Positions 1-8,372 are shown, counted from the first letter of the stretch. The stretch is 30,199 nucleotides of DNA from Syntrophomonas sp. UBA5314 (GCA_002410325.1 DHRK01000030.1:67341-97539); one strand, 5' to 3'. Notes: generated from the letters alone by a model not told the origin. Made by a program: numbers and translations.

Positions 1-71
1 GATTGACGACAACGCAGTGATGCAAAAATTTAACCGACGAGTAATACAAGGATTAGAGTTAACAGAGTACT
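1..71 (+). mobile_element. 3' end of a repeated IS-like element, left copy
   Basis: This stretch is repeated in inverted orientation at 30113-30183 with 67 of 71 positions identical. The shared sequence stops sharply at base 71, and from base 72 the flanks differ completely. The tip, read inward, is AGTACTCTGTTAAC. One frame is open through the segment (2-73) and ends in TAG just past the boundary. The frame that is open in the other copy carries a TGA here, so this copy may be decayed. The upstream body of the element lies outside the window. I do not recognise the transposase family from so few residues. The boundary cuts a YdeI-like gene on the opposite strand, which supports insertion of a mobile element. 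Confidence 0.7.
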
Positions 72-232
72 AGCGTCTCAGGCCGCTTGGCCCGGTTTAT
101 CCAGCCGAGATAATCGTTTTGCTGGTAGGGAGGCCGGGCCAGGTATTTCTCCATCAGGTTTTCTTCTAGCAAGGCCTCTTTCACAAAGTCAGCCATGGGA
201 TTAAGGCTTCTTTTTAATCTGGAATAATCCAC
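59..232 (-). pseudogene. YdeI/OmpD-associated-family protein, 3'-truncated by the element
   Basis: The minus-strand frame from GTG 232 encodes about 53 residues that closely resemble small YdeI/OmpD-associated proteins: an N-terminal NPMADFVKEAL segment, then YLARPPYQQNDYLGWI, then NRAKRPET. Family members continue after PET with a basic helix and a short tail (KRL...). Here the frame passes at base 71 into the repeated element and ends after four foreign residues at a TAA in the element (59-61). The GTG start is chosen because AGGGGAG lies about 12 bases upstream; the frame is also open further upstream, so the start is not certain. It lies 31 bp downstream of mntP on the same strand and was probably the last gene of that operon. 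The function of the family is poorly defined. Confidence 0.75.
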
Positions 233-263
233 TCTGCCATCACTCTCCCCTCGCCATGGTCTT

Positions 264-827
264 TTATAGGGATAATACGCCGAGATGCTCCAGGAGTATT
301 CTCAGACCTATTAAGATTAGAATTGCACCCCCGGCAAGCTCCGCTTTGGATTTGTATCTGGCCCCAAAAACATTGCCGATTTTCACACCGGCAATGGAGA
401 GAAAAAAAGTAGTGATCCCGATTATCGCAACCGCATTTATTATGTTTACTGATAAAAAGGCCAGGGTAACGCCTACCGCCAGCGCATCAATACTGGTGGC
501 AACCGCCAGCACCGTCAAACTGCGCAGAGTTAGATAGTCCTTCATACGATTCTCTTCTTGGCGGGACTCATGAATCATTTTTAAACCGATGGCCAGCAGC
601 AGTAGGAAAGCGATCCAATGGTCTATTGAGGTAACGTAATCCTTGAACTGGGTTCCCAGGAAAAATCCCAAAACCGGCATCAAGGCCTGAAAGCCGCCAA
701 AAAATAAACCGGTGAGCACCGCTCGCTTATAGCTCATCTTCCACATGGATAAGCCAATACTGATAGCAACCGCGAACGCGTCCATTGAGAGACCAAGCGC
801 TATAATAAAAATGTCCGGAGTAGTCAT
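264..827 (-). CDS. mntP: MntP-family manganese efflux pump
   Basis: The 187-residue membrane protein matches the MntP/YtaF family in length and pattern. It has six hydrophobic helices in two similar halves, with aspartates in the conserved intramembrane motifs GLSMDAFAVAISIG (near the N-terminus) and VATSIDALAVGV (in the middle). The family exports Mn2+ across the cytoplasmic membrane. The ATG at 827 is chosen because AGGAGAG precedes it by about nine bases; an upstream in-frame TTG at 851 lacks such a site. The gene lies 100 bp downstream of the DUF445 gene on the same strand. I looked for a yybP-ykoY manganese riboswitch in that gap and did not see one. The identification is firm; the substrate is taken from the family. 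Confidence 0.9.
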   Translation of the reverse strand: MTTPDIFIIALGLSMDAFAVAISIGLSMWKMSYKRAVLTGLFFGGFQALMPVLGFFLGTQFKDYVTSIDHWIAFLLLLAIGLKMIHESRQEENRMKDYLTLRSLTVLAVATSIDALAVGVTLAFLSVNIINAVAIIGITTFFLSIAGVKIGNVFGARYKSKAELAGGAILILIGLRILLEHLGVLSL

Positions 828-927
828 AGCATTATTCTCTCCTGTAATCAATGCTCCATCATGGTCTTATTCTTAAACATCAGCCAGCCCGTTTCTTCCG
901 GATAATCCGTCCGGTAAGGAAAAACCC

Positions 928-2178
928 TTATATCAAGCGAAGGATAAGGTATTGCATTATACCCACCAGAGCCCCGATGACTGTTCCATTTATCCTTATC
1001 CACTGCAGGTCGTTTCCCACTTTGGCCTCCAGAGAAATTACCAGACCCTCGTTGTCGAGACTTTCCAGTTTTTCTTTGACTATCTGTCCGATTACCCCGT
1101 GGTATCTCTCCAGCAAATTGGCCAGTTCATCTTTAATCCGGTTCTCCAGGAGAGTCTTACGCTCCTCATCCTGGCGGATCAGGTTGATCTGTTTAATCAG
1201 CATATCGGTAAGGTAGTGAATGAATGGCAGGTTCTGTTCTTCATCACCCAGCTGATTCTTTAAAATGGTAAACATCTCGGTAATGGTCTCAAAACCGACC
1301 TCGCTTTCCGCAATATTCTTAAGCATGCTGTGCAATATCAGGGAAGTCGATTCAGCGTCGGCGATTTGCAGCTTTTGCAGTTCGTTCTTCACCTTGATAT
1401 GATAGCGGTTTTCCGGATCCTGCATCTCAATGAGCAGGCGGTTGATCCGCTGGGATAAAGCCCGGGCGGCTTGATCATAATTCAAAATGTCCAGACTCTC
1501 ACCCAAGCCCTTGCTTAAGCGGCGTAAAAAATTGCCCTGATTTGAATAGTCGTCGGCCGTTCTGGATATGGTCCGTTTGACGGCCCGTTCGAATTCATCT
1601 CCCCGGGTTGCCCCAATAGCCCAGTTTAGCAGAAGTTGAATCAGTTGGTCGCCGTACAGGTTTTTGAGCGAATCCTCCAGATGGCCGATAAGCTCCGAAG
1701 AGACCCTGATCCCACCTAAATTGTCCTTGAGCCCGGTTTGAACAAAATGAGCCACATCCTGCGGATTTAATTCCTGAAGGGCGTTGTTTAACAAAGCTTC
1801 CGCCAGCCGTTCCAGTTCCCGGCGTCCCCGGGCAGTTTCCAGAGCCCCAGCCAGTCCGTCAATGATCTGATAATCGTAAATCTTGGCCTTGATGAAATCC
1901 AGACTCAACCATTCGGTTTCCACAATAGAAATTATTCCTTCAATGATGCGGTCCCTATTATTAGGTATGATAGCCGTGTGGGGAATAAATTTTAAGCCCA
2001 GCGGGTACCTGAACAACGCCACCACCGCAAACCAATCGGCCAGGGCCCCGACCAGGGCGGCCTCACAGGCTGCAAAAAGCAGGCCTCCCCCAAAGCTGGC
2101 CCGGTAGGGCCATGCCGCCAGGGCTCCTGCCAGAGCCAGCGCGAACATGGCTGTAGCAACTTTCTTCATCCTGTTCAT
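928..2178 (-). CDS. DUF445-family membrane-anchored protein
   Basis: This 416-residue protein has the DUF445 layout. An N-terminal membrane region (about residues 6-45, containing ACEAALVGALADWFAVVALF) leads into a short PLGLKFIPHTAIIPNN motif. A long charged, helical middle follows, and a C-terminal hydrophobic segment (INGTVIGALVGIMQYLILRLI) ends the protein. The ADWFAV and P-HTAIIP motifs are characteristic of the family, whose molecular function is unknown. The start ATG follows GGAAGGAACCACAG. It appears to head a minus-strand operon with mntP and the broken ydeI-like gene. A role as a membrane-tethered structural protein is possible but is not shown by the sequence. Confidence 0.85.
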   Translation of the reverse strand: MNRMKKVATAMFALALAGALAAWPYRASFGGGLLFAACEAALVGALADWFAVVALFRYPLGLKFIPHTAIIPNNRDRIIEGIISIVETEWLSLDFIKAKIYDYQIIDGLAGALETARGRRELERLAEALLNNALQELNPQDVAHFVQTGLKDNLGGIRVSSELIGHLEDSLKNLYGDQLIQLLLNWAIGATRGDEFERAVKRTISRTADDYSNQGNFLRRLSKGLGESLDILNYDQAARALSQRINRLLIEMQDPENRYHIKVKNELQKLQIADAESTSLILHSMLKNIAESEVGFETITEMFTILKNQLGDEEQNLPFIHYLTDMLIKQINLIRQDEERKTLLENRIKDELANLLERYHGVIGQIVKEKLESLDNEGLVISLEAKVGNDLQWIRINGTVIGALVGIMQYLILRLI

Positions 2179-2211
2179 CTGTGGTTCCTTCCTGACCGGA
2201 TAAATGCTTTT

Positions 2212-2241
2212 ATACTACGGTCCTGCAATCTTCGGCAGCAA
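2212..2241 (-). promoter_or_regulatory. possible promoter of the DUF445-mntP operon
   Basis: On the minus strand TTGCTG (2236-2241) and TAGTAT (2212-2217) are separated by 18 bp and lie about 35 bp upstream of the DUF445 start. The match to a sigma-A-type promoter is only moderate. Confidence 0.35.
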
Positions 2242-2310
2242 CCACTTACTGGCTTTAAAATCCCGCTTATTAGAGAATGCCTTCATGGATCTGATCGCGT
2301 TTTACATCTA

Positions 2311-3015
2311 TCAAGCGGGCGAAATGCCAGTTTTTCGTCTTGCTTCAAAGGCTTCATTGGCTCCCACGACGGCCTGAGCCATTTCCCGGTCTGAACAGGC
2401 CGGCCCGGGCGGCTGGCCGTCATTTAAGAATACATTATAAACCTTGATGGCCAGGATGGCCAGTTGAGATGAATCATGGGGCACTTTGCCCTCCGGAAAG
2501 CATTCTGCGTGTTCCCTTATAAACCGGGCAGCTTTTTGTACTGCAACATGTTGGTCCAGGTCTTGTTGCCCCGGATAAGAGAATCTCCAGCGCCGTATTC
2601 GTTCGTTAACCAGCGTTTTATGATCTTCTCCGGCGTCTATTCCGGCTGCGGCGAATATCCGGCAATCGTAAGCCCGGCAGGTCTTGGAGCGATGCTCATA
2701 GATCGAGCATCGCTCATCTACCAGCAATGGACACTGGCCGTTTTCAAAATAGCCCAGCAGCCGGTTGCCCCGGGGCAAACCCGGAACCGGGAACAACAGC
2801 TTTTTGTCAATCCGGCGCAGGGTCTCTTTTTCCTCCGGTCGAATATGGATAAAATACGAAGACTTGCAGCAGGCCTGGCAGCCGCCGCAGGGAACTTCTA
2901 TTCCTCGATCCTGCAGCAGGACCTGGCGGATATCCTCGAGCCACACCGAAAAATCACCCGCGGGTATCTCCGGCTTTTCTATTTCGCTATCGGTGGGTTT
3001 TGTCACATCATTCAT
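2311..3015 (-). CDS. YkgJ-family cysteine-cluster protein
   Basis: This protein of about 234 residues carries the YkgJ zinc- or iron-binding cysteine cluster. It has CGGCQACCKSS near residue 45, followed about 45 residues later by CPLLVDERCSIYEHRSKTCRAYDC, eight cysteines in all. Family members are putative metal (zinc or Fe-S) cluster proteins of unknown function. The C-terminal part is helical and not recognisable. I chose the ATG at 3015 because AGGAAAGG lies ten bases upstream. An ATG at 3045 would add ten residues but overlaps a TATAAT-like hexamer (3044-3049, minus) and has a weaker ribosome site. It is probably transcribed alone, 130 bp upstream of the DUF445 gene. Confidence 0.8.
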   Translation of the reverse strand: MNDVTKPTDSEIEKPEIPAGDFSVWLEDIRQVLLQDRGIEVPCGGCQACCKSSYFIHIRPEEKETLRRIDKKLLFPVPGLPRGNRLLGYFENGQCPLLVDERCSIYEHRSKTCRAYDCRIFAAAGIDAGEDHKTLVNERIRRWRFSYPGQQDLDQHVAVQKAARFIREHAECFPEGKVPHDSSQLAILAIKVYNVFLNDGQPPGPACSDREMAQAVVGANEAFEARRKTGISPA

Positions 3016-3596
3016 CAGAGCAGCGCCTTTCCTGCTTTTGTCCATTATACCTTATACTTATTAACCGGGCCGGCAGCCTATCCATGCTAGGCAGGGTGCA
3101 AATGTTTGGCGGCCACCCCCGGCGGTTATCACGGTCCAATTCGGTGTCTGTTATTAGTGCTGAAGGCCTCTATAAAAAAGGAAATCGCCCTGAATCGATT
3201 AATGTTAACTATCCTGGTATTTATCACCATTGTAACTTATATATTGCCTTTCATCTCCCCCTAAACGGCATGACCGGTTAAAGCAAATATTTTTTTCGTT
3301 ATTCAGAATATTTTGATAAAATCGATCTTTTTGTTCACATGCTCACACCGTATTCGCAATAACATTCTCACTATTTTTTACCTATTTTTCGTTTTTCTGT
3401 TCCCATATTTGCCACAATTAACCTTACAATGCCGTGCTCAGTTATGCACCTGCCAATTAAATCCATATTTTACTTATTTAATTTAATTTGAGCTATTCAA
3501 TATGGGCAGATTGGATGAAATTATTTGACCTTTTACCTTCTTACCTGTGTGGTACATTGGTACATAAGGGTTATTTTGTCACAGGAGGAAAAAACA
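3016..3596. other. AT-rich intergenic region between divergent genes
   Basis: This 580-bp gap separates the minus-strand YkgJ gene from the plus-strand histidine kinase. The last 350 bp are markedly AT-rich, with runs such as TATTTTTTTCG and TTTAATTTAATTTGAG. I see no convincing gene, terminator hairpin or riboswitch. Promoters for both neighbours should be here, but none matches a consensus well enough to place. Confidence 0.4.
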
Positions 3597-5351
3597 TTGA
3601 TCGATAAAATGCTCAGCCAGGAGGAGTTAGAAAAAGAGTTGCTTCCCACCGGAAAAAAACTTGAAAATCGTGAATCGCGTTTTCCTGGAAAGCCCGTCGG
3701 TCAACACCCCTATCCCCTCTCCGGTCTTCACGACAATGAACCTCTATACCGCCACCTCATTGAACATATGAACGAAGGATTGGCCATAATCGAGATGGTA
3801 TTTGACGAAAATGGTCTGCCGTTTGATTATGTGTATCGGGAAGTCAATTCGACCTACGAACAACAAACCGGTCATTCACGTGAACAGCTTGTAGGCAGAA
3901 GCCACAGCGGTTTTTTCTCACCGGTTGAAGGGGAATACTACCGCCCCTATTCAAGAGTCCTTTCCTCCGGCCAATTCATGAGGTTTGAAGAGTTCTGTTC
4001 AACCAGGAACCGCTGCTTCGATATCCGCGCCTATCCACTGCCCCGGGCCAACCATTTAGCAGTTATTACAACTGATATTACCGAACTGAAACAAGCCGAG
4101 GCGGCATCCATAATAAAACACCAGCGGGAGGAATTGATTTCTCATATAGCCCGGCGTCTTCTTACCAGTGCCAACCCCCGGCAGGTGATCCATGAGGTAT
4201 GTAAACAAACCATACAGCTTTTAAATTGCGACGTCTTCATTAACTGTCTCTTTGAGCAGAATGAAGGTCGTATGCTTCTCAATGCCTGGGAAGGCCTCAG
4301 TGAAGAAGAAGCCCGAAAAATAGAAGCGACAGATAAAAGCGCTTCATTATGCTTAAATCTAGCCGGGCAGGGCAGCAACTCCATGACCGTAAACGCTGAT
4401 GAGTCCTTGGAGCCGAATCTGGATTTGGTGAATTCTTTCGGCATACAGGCTTATATCTGCCATCCGTTGATTATGGGAGGCAGAGTTATCGGAACCCTCT
4501 CTTTCGGATCGCGCCGCCGTCCCTCCTTCACCAATGAAGAGCTGGGGCTGATGAAGGCGGTTGCCACGCATATTGCTATAACCATGGAGCGCACCCTGAT
4601 CAACCGGCAGCTGCGTGAATCGGAAGAAAAATACCGGGCAATGGTCGAAAGGAAGAGGATGGAGAGCGCCATTTCCCGCCTGGAACGCCTGAATCTCATC
4701 GGAGAGATGACCGCCAGTATCAGCCACGAAATTAGAAATCCCATGACTGCCATACGCGGTTTTCTCCAACTGCTGGGCGGGAAAAAAAAATATAGCAATG
4801 ACCGCATGTATTTTGAACTCATGATCGAAGAGCTTGACCGGGCCAATGCCATTATCAGCGAATATTTGAGTATGGCCAAGCACAAGCGGGTTGACCTGCA
4901 GCTTAAATCCCTGGATTCAATAGTTGTTTCTCTTTATCCAATGATACAATCCGACGCCAACCGCTATGATATGAACGTGGAGCTTGAATTAGGGCAACTC
5001 CCCCCTGCCCCGTTGGATCCCACCGAGGTTCGGCAGTTAATACTGAACATAGCTCGAAACGGCCTGGAAGCCATGTCCCCAGGGGGCACCCTCACTATTG
5101 GCACAACCCTTGATGAGGCGGAAATGATTCTATTTGTCAGGGATGAAGGACCGGGACTTGATCCGGAACTGATAGAGAAGCTGGGTACACCTTTTATTAC
5201 TACCAAGGAAAACGGCACCGGGCTGGGCCTGGCCGTTTGTTACAGCATTGCCGCCCGCCACAAGGCGCGTATCGAATTCGATACCGGTCCTTGCGGAACT
5301 ACCTTCTATATTAAATTTCCCATGCATAGCGGGAGCAGCCTATCTTTATAG
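3597..5351 (+). CDS. PAS-GAF sensor histidine kinase, orphan, sporulation-kinase-like
   Basis: Soluble 584-residue histidine kinase. A PAS domain covers about residues 48-165 and ends in the usual ITTDITELKQAE. A GAF domain follows at about 176-332. The dimerisation domain contains the H-box SISHEIRNP with phospho-accepting His377. The ATPase domain has an N-box (ILNIARNGLEAM), a DEGPGL G1 box and GTGLGLAVC G2 box. No transmembrane segment is visible, so the signal is probably cytoplasmic. No response regulator lies next to it. The LIGEMTASISHEIRNPMTAIRGFLQ segment resembles kinases feeding the Spo0 phosphorelay of Bacillota; that role is inference. The TTG at 3597 is preferred because AGGAGG ends eight bases upstream; no comparable site precedes the further upstream in-frame start. 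Confidence 0.85.
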   Translation: MIDKMLSQEELEKELLPTGKKLENRESRFPGKPVGQHPYPLSGLHDNEPLYRHLIEHMNEGLAIIEMVFDENGLPFDYVYREVNSTYEQQTGHSREQLVGRSHSGFFSPVEGEYYRPYSRVLSSGQFMRFEEFCSTRNRCFDIRAYPLPRANHLAVITTDITELKQAEAASIIKHQREELISHIARRLLTSANPRQVIHEVCKQTIQLLNCDVFINCLFEQNEGRMLLNAWEGLSEEEARKIEATDKSASLCLNLAGQGSNSMTVNADESLEPNLDLVNSFGIQAYICHPLIMGGRVIGTLSFGSRRRPSFTNEELGLMKAVATHIAITMERTLINRQLRESEEKYRAMVERKRMESAISRLERLNLIGEMTASISHEIRNPMTAIRGFLQLLGGKKKYSNDRMYFELMIEELDRANAIISEYLSMAKHKRVDLQLKSLDSIVVSLYPMIQSDANRYDMNVELELGQLPPAPLDPTEVRQLILNIARNGLEAMSPGGTLTIGTTLDEAEMILFVRDEGPGLDPELIEKLGTPFITTKENGTGLGLAVCYSIAARHKARIEFDTGPCGTTFYIKFPMHSGSSLSL

Positions 5352-5492
5352 GAACATCAAGCACCCCCAAAAGCGCCGCCGGCCTCTTTATTTCTGCGCC
5401 ATGTTTCGCTCTCTGAACAACTAAACTATACTATACTCAGTTATTTCATTATTTGTCTTATAAATTTGATAATCATATATGGAGGTTTGCTT

Positions 5493-6287
5493 ATGAACGC
5501 AGTGACCATGCGGCCTATTGGCATCGTGAAAAACAGCAATACAGTCACCGGCGAAATTCCTTTATGGGGGCAGGAAAAAACCGTCATAGAAGTATTCCCC
5601 GGATATGAAGGCGCCTTATTAAGGATGGAGGAACATTCGCATTTTTGGATACTATCCTGGTTTGATAAAGCCCGTCGGGACCTGGTATCGGTTCGTCCCG
5701 AAAGGATAAATCCCGACATACCGGAGTATGGAGTCTTCGGAATAAGGACCCCGGCCCGTCCCAACCCCATCGCCCTATCCCTGGTTAAGCTAGATAAAAT
5801 TGAACGGAATAAACTGTATGTTATAGGCTTTGACGCCATTAGCGATACTTATATCCTTGACATCAAACCCTATTATGAACAGGATGTTATCTTTTCTCCC
5901 CGCGCACCCTTTTTAAGACCGGTGCAGTTCCAAAAACGCTATGACTATATGTTTAAACTGGCCATCAATCAACATCAGGAAGACTGCCTGGACCTGCGCC
6001 TGGCAATTCGCATGGGACTCATAGCGGAACAGGAATTTGGCAAACTGAATTCACCTGATTTATTGCTTGAGGTTACCGGCTCTCGTTGTCTGGGAGACGT
6101 TTTGCAGGGATTAAGCAGAGCGAGGCTTTCCAATCCCCCCAGGTTTTCTTTTACTGCTTCCAATGAACAAAATAAAAGCATTTGGTCCAGGGGCGATAAA
6201 AGGCTAAGCATTGAACTAAAAAAGGCCTCGGCATCACGCCACAATGAAATTAGCGATACAGAACTTTTCACTATTACAATTACTTGA
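5493..6287 (+). CDS. trmO: TrmO-like tRNA (t6A37) methyltransferase with C-terminal extension
   Basis: The first 145 residues or so are a TsaA/TrmO domain: PIGIVKN at the start, HSHFWILSWFDKARR, and the signature GVFGIRTPARPNPIALS near residues 81-97. TrmO uses S-adenosylmethionine to methylate t6A at position 37 of tRNA. The remaining 115 residues are not part of the basic TsaA domain. They contain RLAIRMGLIAEQEFG and SRCLGDVLQGLSRARLSNPP, which recall the DAIQ...G region of FmdE-type proteins; this likeness is from memory of the pattern, not a search. The ATG at 5493 has GGAGG seven bases upstream and is preferred to an ATA-rich upstream start at 5466. The gene is 140 bp downstream of the kinase and is probably independent. 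Confidence 0.8.
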   Translation: MNAVTMRPIGIVKNSNTVTGEIPLWGQEKTVIEVFPGYEGALLRMEEHSHFWILSWFDKARRDLVSVRPERINPDIPEYGVFGIRTPARPNPIALSLVKLDKIERNKLYVIGFDAISDTYILDIKPYYEQDVIFSPRAPFLRPVQFQKRYDYMFKLAINQHQEDCLDLRLAIRMGLIAEQEFGKLNSPDLLLEVTGSRCLGDVLQGLSRARLSNPPRFSFTASNEQNKSIWSRGDKRLSIELKKASASRHNEISDTELFTITIT

Positions 6288-6380
6288 AATGACACCCGTA
6301 TTCACTCGCTCTTTCCCGGGGAGCTTATAAAAGAGACTGAAAAGCAAAATAATTGAAATAAAATAGAAAAAAGGATATCC

Positions 6381-6408
6381 TTGGTTTATTACTTGATCCG
6401 ACTATAAC
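6381..6408 (+). promoter_or_regulatory. possible promoter of the HTH/PBP regulator
   Basis: TTGGTT (6381-6386) and TATAAC (6403-6408) are separated by 16 bp. The IS-tip-like 14-mer starts two bases later, so it would lie at the transcription start. Confidence 0.4.
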
Positions 6409-6410
6409 CC

Positions 6411-6424
6411 AGTACTCTGTTAAC
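6411..6424 (+). repeat. isolated copy of the element's outer tip (14 bp)
   Basis: AGTACTCTGTTAAC is identical to the outermost 14 bases of the repeated element at both window ends (58-71 inverted, and 30113-30126). Similarity ends at base 6424, and no inward transposase sequence follows. It may be a relic of a terminal inverted repeat left after deletion, or a chance match. Confidence 0.45.
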
Positions 6425-6441
6425 CCTTATTTAGGAAGGAG

Positions 6442-7407
6442 TTGACCACCATTACTGAACGTCCGCCTCTCACTCCGGAAGAAGCCGCCCAGATACTGAA
6501 GATATCAAGATACACCCTTTATGAGCTTATAAAGCGGGGGGAAATCCCTTCCCGCCGCATCGGCAGGAAGATCAGGATTGACTATGATTCACTGATGCAC
6601 TACCTGCAGGGCGATTCGGTTGATAAGCGGCCTTCAGTATCTTCAGAAGCTCATAAAGACATTCCTTTAGAACATGACTTTCGTTTTGTAGGGAGCCACG
6701 ATCTATCCATTGAACTGCTGGCCGAGTTCTTGAACCACGCTTCCTCTACTTTTATCATGAAAACTGATTTTAAGGGTAGCATGGAAGGGCTGATCGCTCT
6801 TTATCATAGAGAAGCACAATTTACCGGAATTCATCTCTGGGATGAAAAAGCGCAGGAATACAATCTCCCCTTTATTGAACATCTGCTGTTCGGGGAGGCT
6901 TATACGGTAGTCAATCTCGTTCAGAGAGCCCAGGGCTGGATTGTACCTGCCGGCAATCCCGAGAATATCAAATCCTGGGAAGACATCACCAGGAAAGGGT
7001 TGCGCTTTGTCAATCGGCAAAGGGGTTCCGGCACGCGTTTGAGAATCGCCCAGTATCTATTTAACAACGAAATACCTGCCAAACAGATACAAGGTTATGA
7101 CCGGGAAGAGAAGACTCACCTGGGAGTTGCCCTCAAAATTGCCAACGGCGAAGCCGATTTTGGCATTGGCATTCAATCTGCGGCCCAGCGGATGGGGTTG
7201 GGGTTTGTTCCCCTGTTTAAAGAAAGATTTGACCTGGTTATACTCCAGGAAACAGCAGAGAAACCGGAATGGCAGCAGATAATGACGGTCCTCAATTCGG
7301 CAGCTTTTCACCGGGCTATTGAGCAGCAAGTTGGCTATGACACGTCTCTCACCGGCAAGGTCATATATGACACTCCGCAGTTTTTCCGTGTAAAATCACG
7401 CCTGTAG
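6442..7407 (+). CDS. one-component regulator: excisionase-type HTH plus PBP-like domain
   Basis: The 321-residue protein begins with a MerR/excisionase-type helix-turn-helix (LTPEEAAQILKISRYTLYEL, then IPSRRIGRKIRI), about residues 9-56. The rest resembles the PBP-like domain of molybdate-type solute-binding proteins: FRFVGSHDLSIELL, then PAGNPENIKSWEDI, then RGSGTRLRI and LKIANGEADFGIGIQSAA. Proteins of this architecture are cytoplasmic ligand-sensing regulators, often linked to molybdate or tungstate; no mod or tup genes are in view, so the ligand is open. The start is unusual. TTG 6442 lies directly against AGGAAGGAG, whereas ATT 6451 lies nine bases from it. An in-frame TAA at 6421 rules out anything longer. 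ATT initiation is possible but unproven. Confidence 0.8.
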   Translation: MTTITERPPLTPEEAAQILKISRYTLYELIKRGEIPSRRIGRKIRIDYDSLMHYLQGDSVDKRPSVSSEAHKDIPLEHDFRFVGSHDLSIELLAEFLNHASSTFIMKTDFKGSMEGLIALYHREAQFTGIHLWDEKAQEYNLPFIEHLLFGEAYTVVNLVQRAQGWIVPAGNPENIKSWEDITRKGLRFVNRQRGSGTRLRIAQYLFNNEIPAKQIQGYDREEKTHLGVALKIANGEADFGIGIQSAAQRMGLGFVPLFKERFDLVILQETAEKPEWQQIMTVLNSAAFHRAIEQQVGYDTSLTGKVIYDTPQFFRVKSRL

Positions 7408-7517
7408 CCACTTCGTGTTTAAAAGTCAAAGGGCAGGTGCAACTCATGGACATAAATAAGGGGGAAGATCTATAGATTTAATAAAAACCACTAATCAGTA
7501 AGAGGGAGTGGCTTACA

Positions 7518-8270
7518 GTGAATAATACCCAGCGGATTTTACTGGCCATTTATCTTCTGTTTACACTGCTGGTCACGACTTTGGACCATCTTTTTCCCGG
7601 CGCTGATGTTGTGCAGTATGTAAAATTCGCCACCATGGCTTCCCTCTTTATTTCGGTTTTGGTAATGCGCAAGCATTGCCGCGAACAAAAGGTATTGACT
7701 CTGGCCTTCTTTTTCATGGTCATTGCTGACTCTTTTTCAGTTTTCTCCACCGCCCTTCATTCCCTTTCCTGGAATCTAAAGCCTTTGGGAGCAGGGGGGT
7801 TTCTTTTGGCCTACCTTTGCTTGATTTATGTCTACCAGAAGCATTTTAAGATCGCATGGACCGAGCTCATAGTCGCTGTCCCGATTGCGGCGGTTTATTT
7901 AACAGCCCTGCTCCTGCTGCGCCATTACGTCGATGGAACGGTGTTTACGGCGACCGCGGTTTTCGGAGCGGTGCTGGGCTGGATGACCTGGAACGGGCTC
8001 TGCACCATCTTTCGAAATTACTATAGTATGAAAGTCTCCTGCCTGATCGCCATTTCCGCCAGTTTGATGCTGGTCTCCGATTTGGCCGTCGCCGTATCCT
8101 TTTTTGACCCGCAATACTCAGGGACCTTCATTCCCTGGCTCAAAAACATTGTCTGGGGTGCCTATATTCCGGCCTGGACCCTTCTAGCCGCTGTCGCCGC
8201 TGAAGAAAACCCCTTAATGCGATCAGGAGCCGATAGTAAAAACCCCCTGAGAAATCCCCCAACTCTGTAA
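7518..8270 (+). CDS. YhhN/TMEM86-like membrane protein
   Basis: Integral membrane protein of 250 residues with about eight hydrophobic helices and short loops. The segments FFFMVIADSFSVF and ASLMLVSDLAVAVSFF, each with an aspartate at the start of a helix, fit the pattern of YhhN (lysoplasmalogenase-like) proteins. The assignment is by pattern only. In animals this family hydrolyses lysoplasmalogens; in bacteria the role is mostly unknown, although plasmalogens do occur in anaerobic Clostridia. The GTG start has GAGGGAG about nine bases upstream. It lies 110 bp after the regulator with no terminator visible, so the two could be cotranscribed. Confidence 0.55.
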   Translation: MNNTQRILLAIYLLFTLLVTTLDHLFPGADVVQYVKFATMASLFISVLVMRKHCREQKVLTLAFFFMVIADSFSVFSTALHSLSWNLKPLGAGGFLLAYLCLIYVYQKHFKIAWTELIVAVPIAAVYLTALLLLRHYVDGTVFTATAVFGAVLGWMTWNGLCTIFRNYYSMKVSCLIAISASLMLVSDLAVAVSFFDPQYSGTFIPWLKNIVWGAYIPAWTLLAAVAAEENPLMRSGADSKNPLRNPPTL

Positions 8271-8372
8271 TTGATATTGTTCTTATAATGTTATATTCTC
8301 AACCAACACCCGCTAAGTTTCCCCTAATTTCCTCTACGTTCCCAGAAATCTGCAGCGGTGAGTAACGTTTAT

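Noticed and set aside
2..73. IS66-type transposase assignment from the IDDNAV residues at the element end
   Set aside because: The resemblance covers a few residues only, and the alternative frame in the right copy gives a more plausible transposase end; no family is claimed.
828..927. Possible yybP-ykoY (Mn) riboswitch before mntP
   Set aside because: The gap is only 100 bp inside an operon, and I found none of the conserved aptamer segments.
2476..3090. Long plus-strand frame opposite the YkgJ gene
   Set aside because: It mirrors the codon structure of the minus-strand gene, which has a clear family match; there is no ribosome site.
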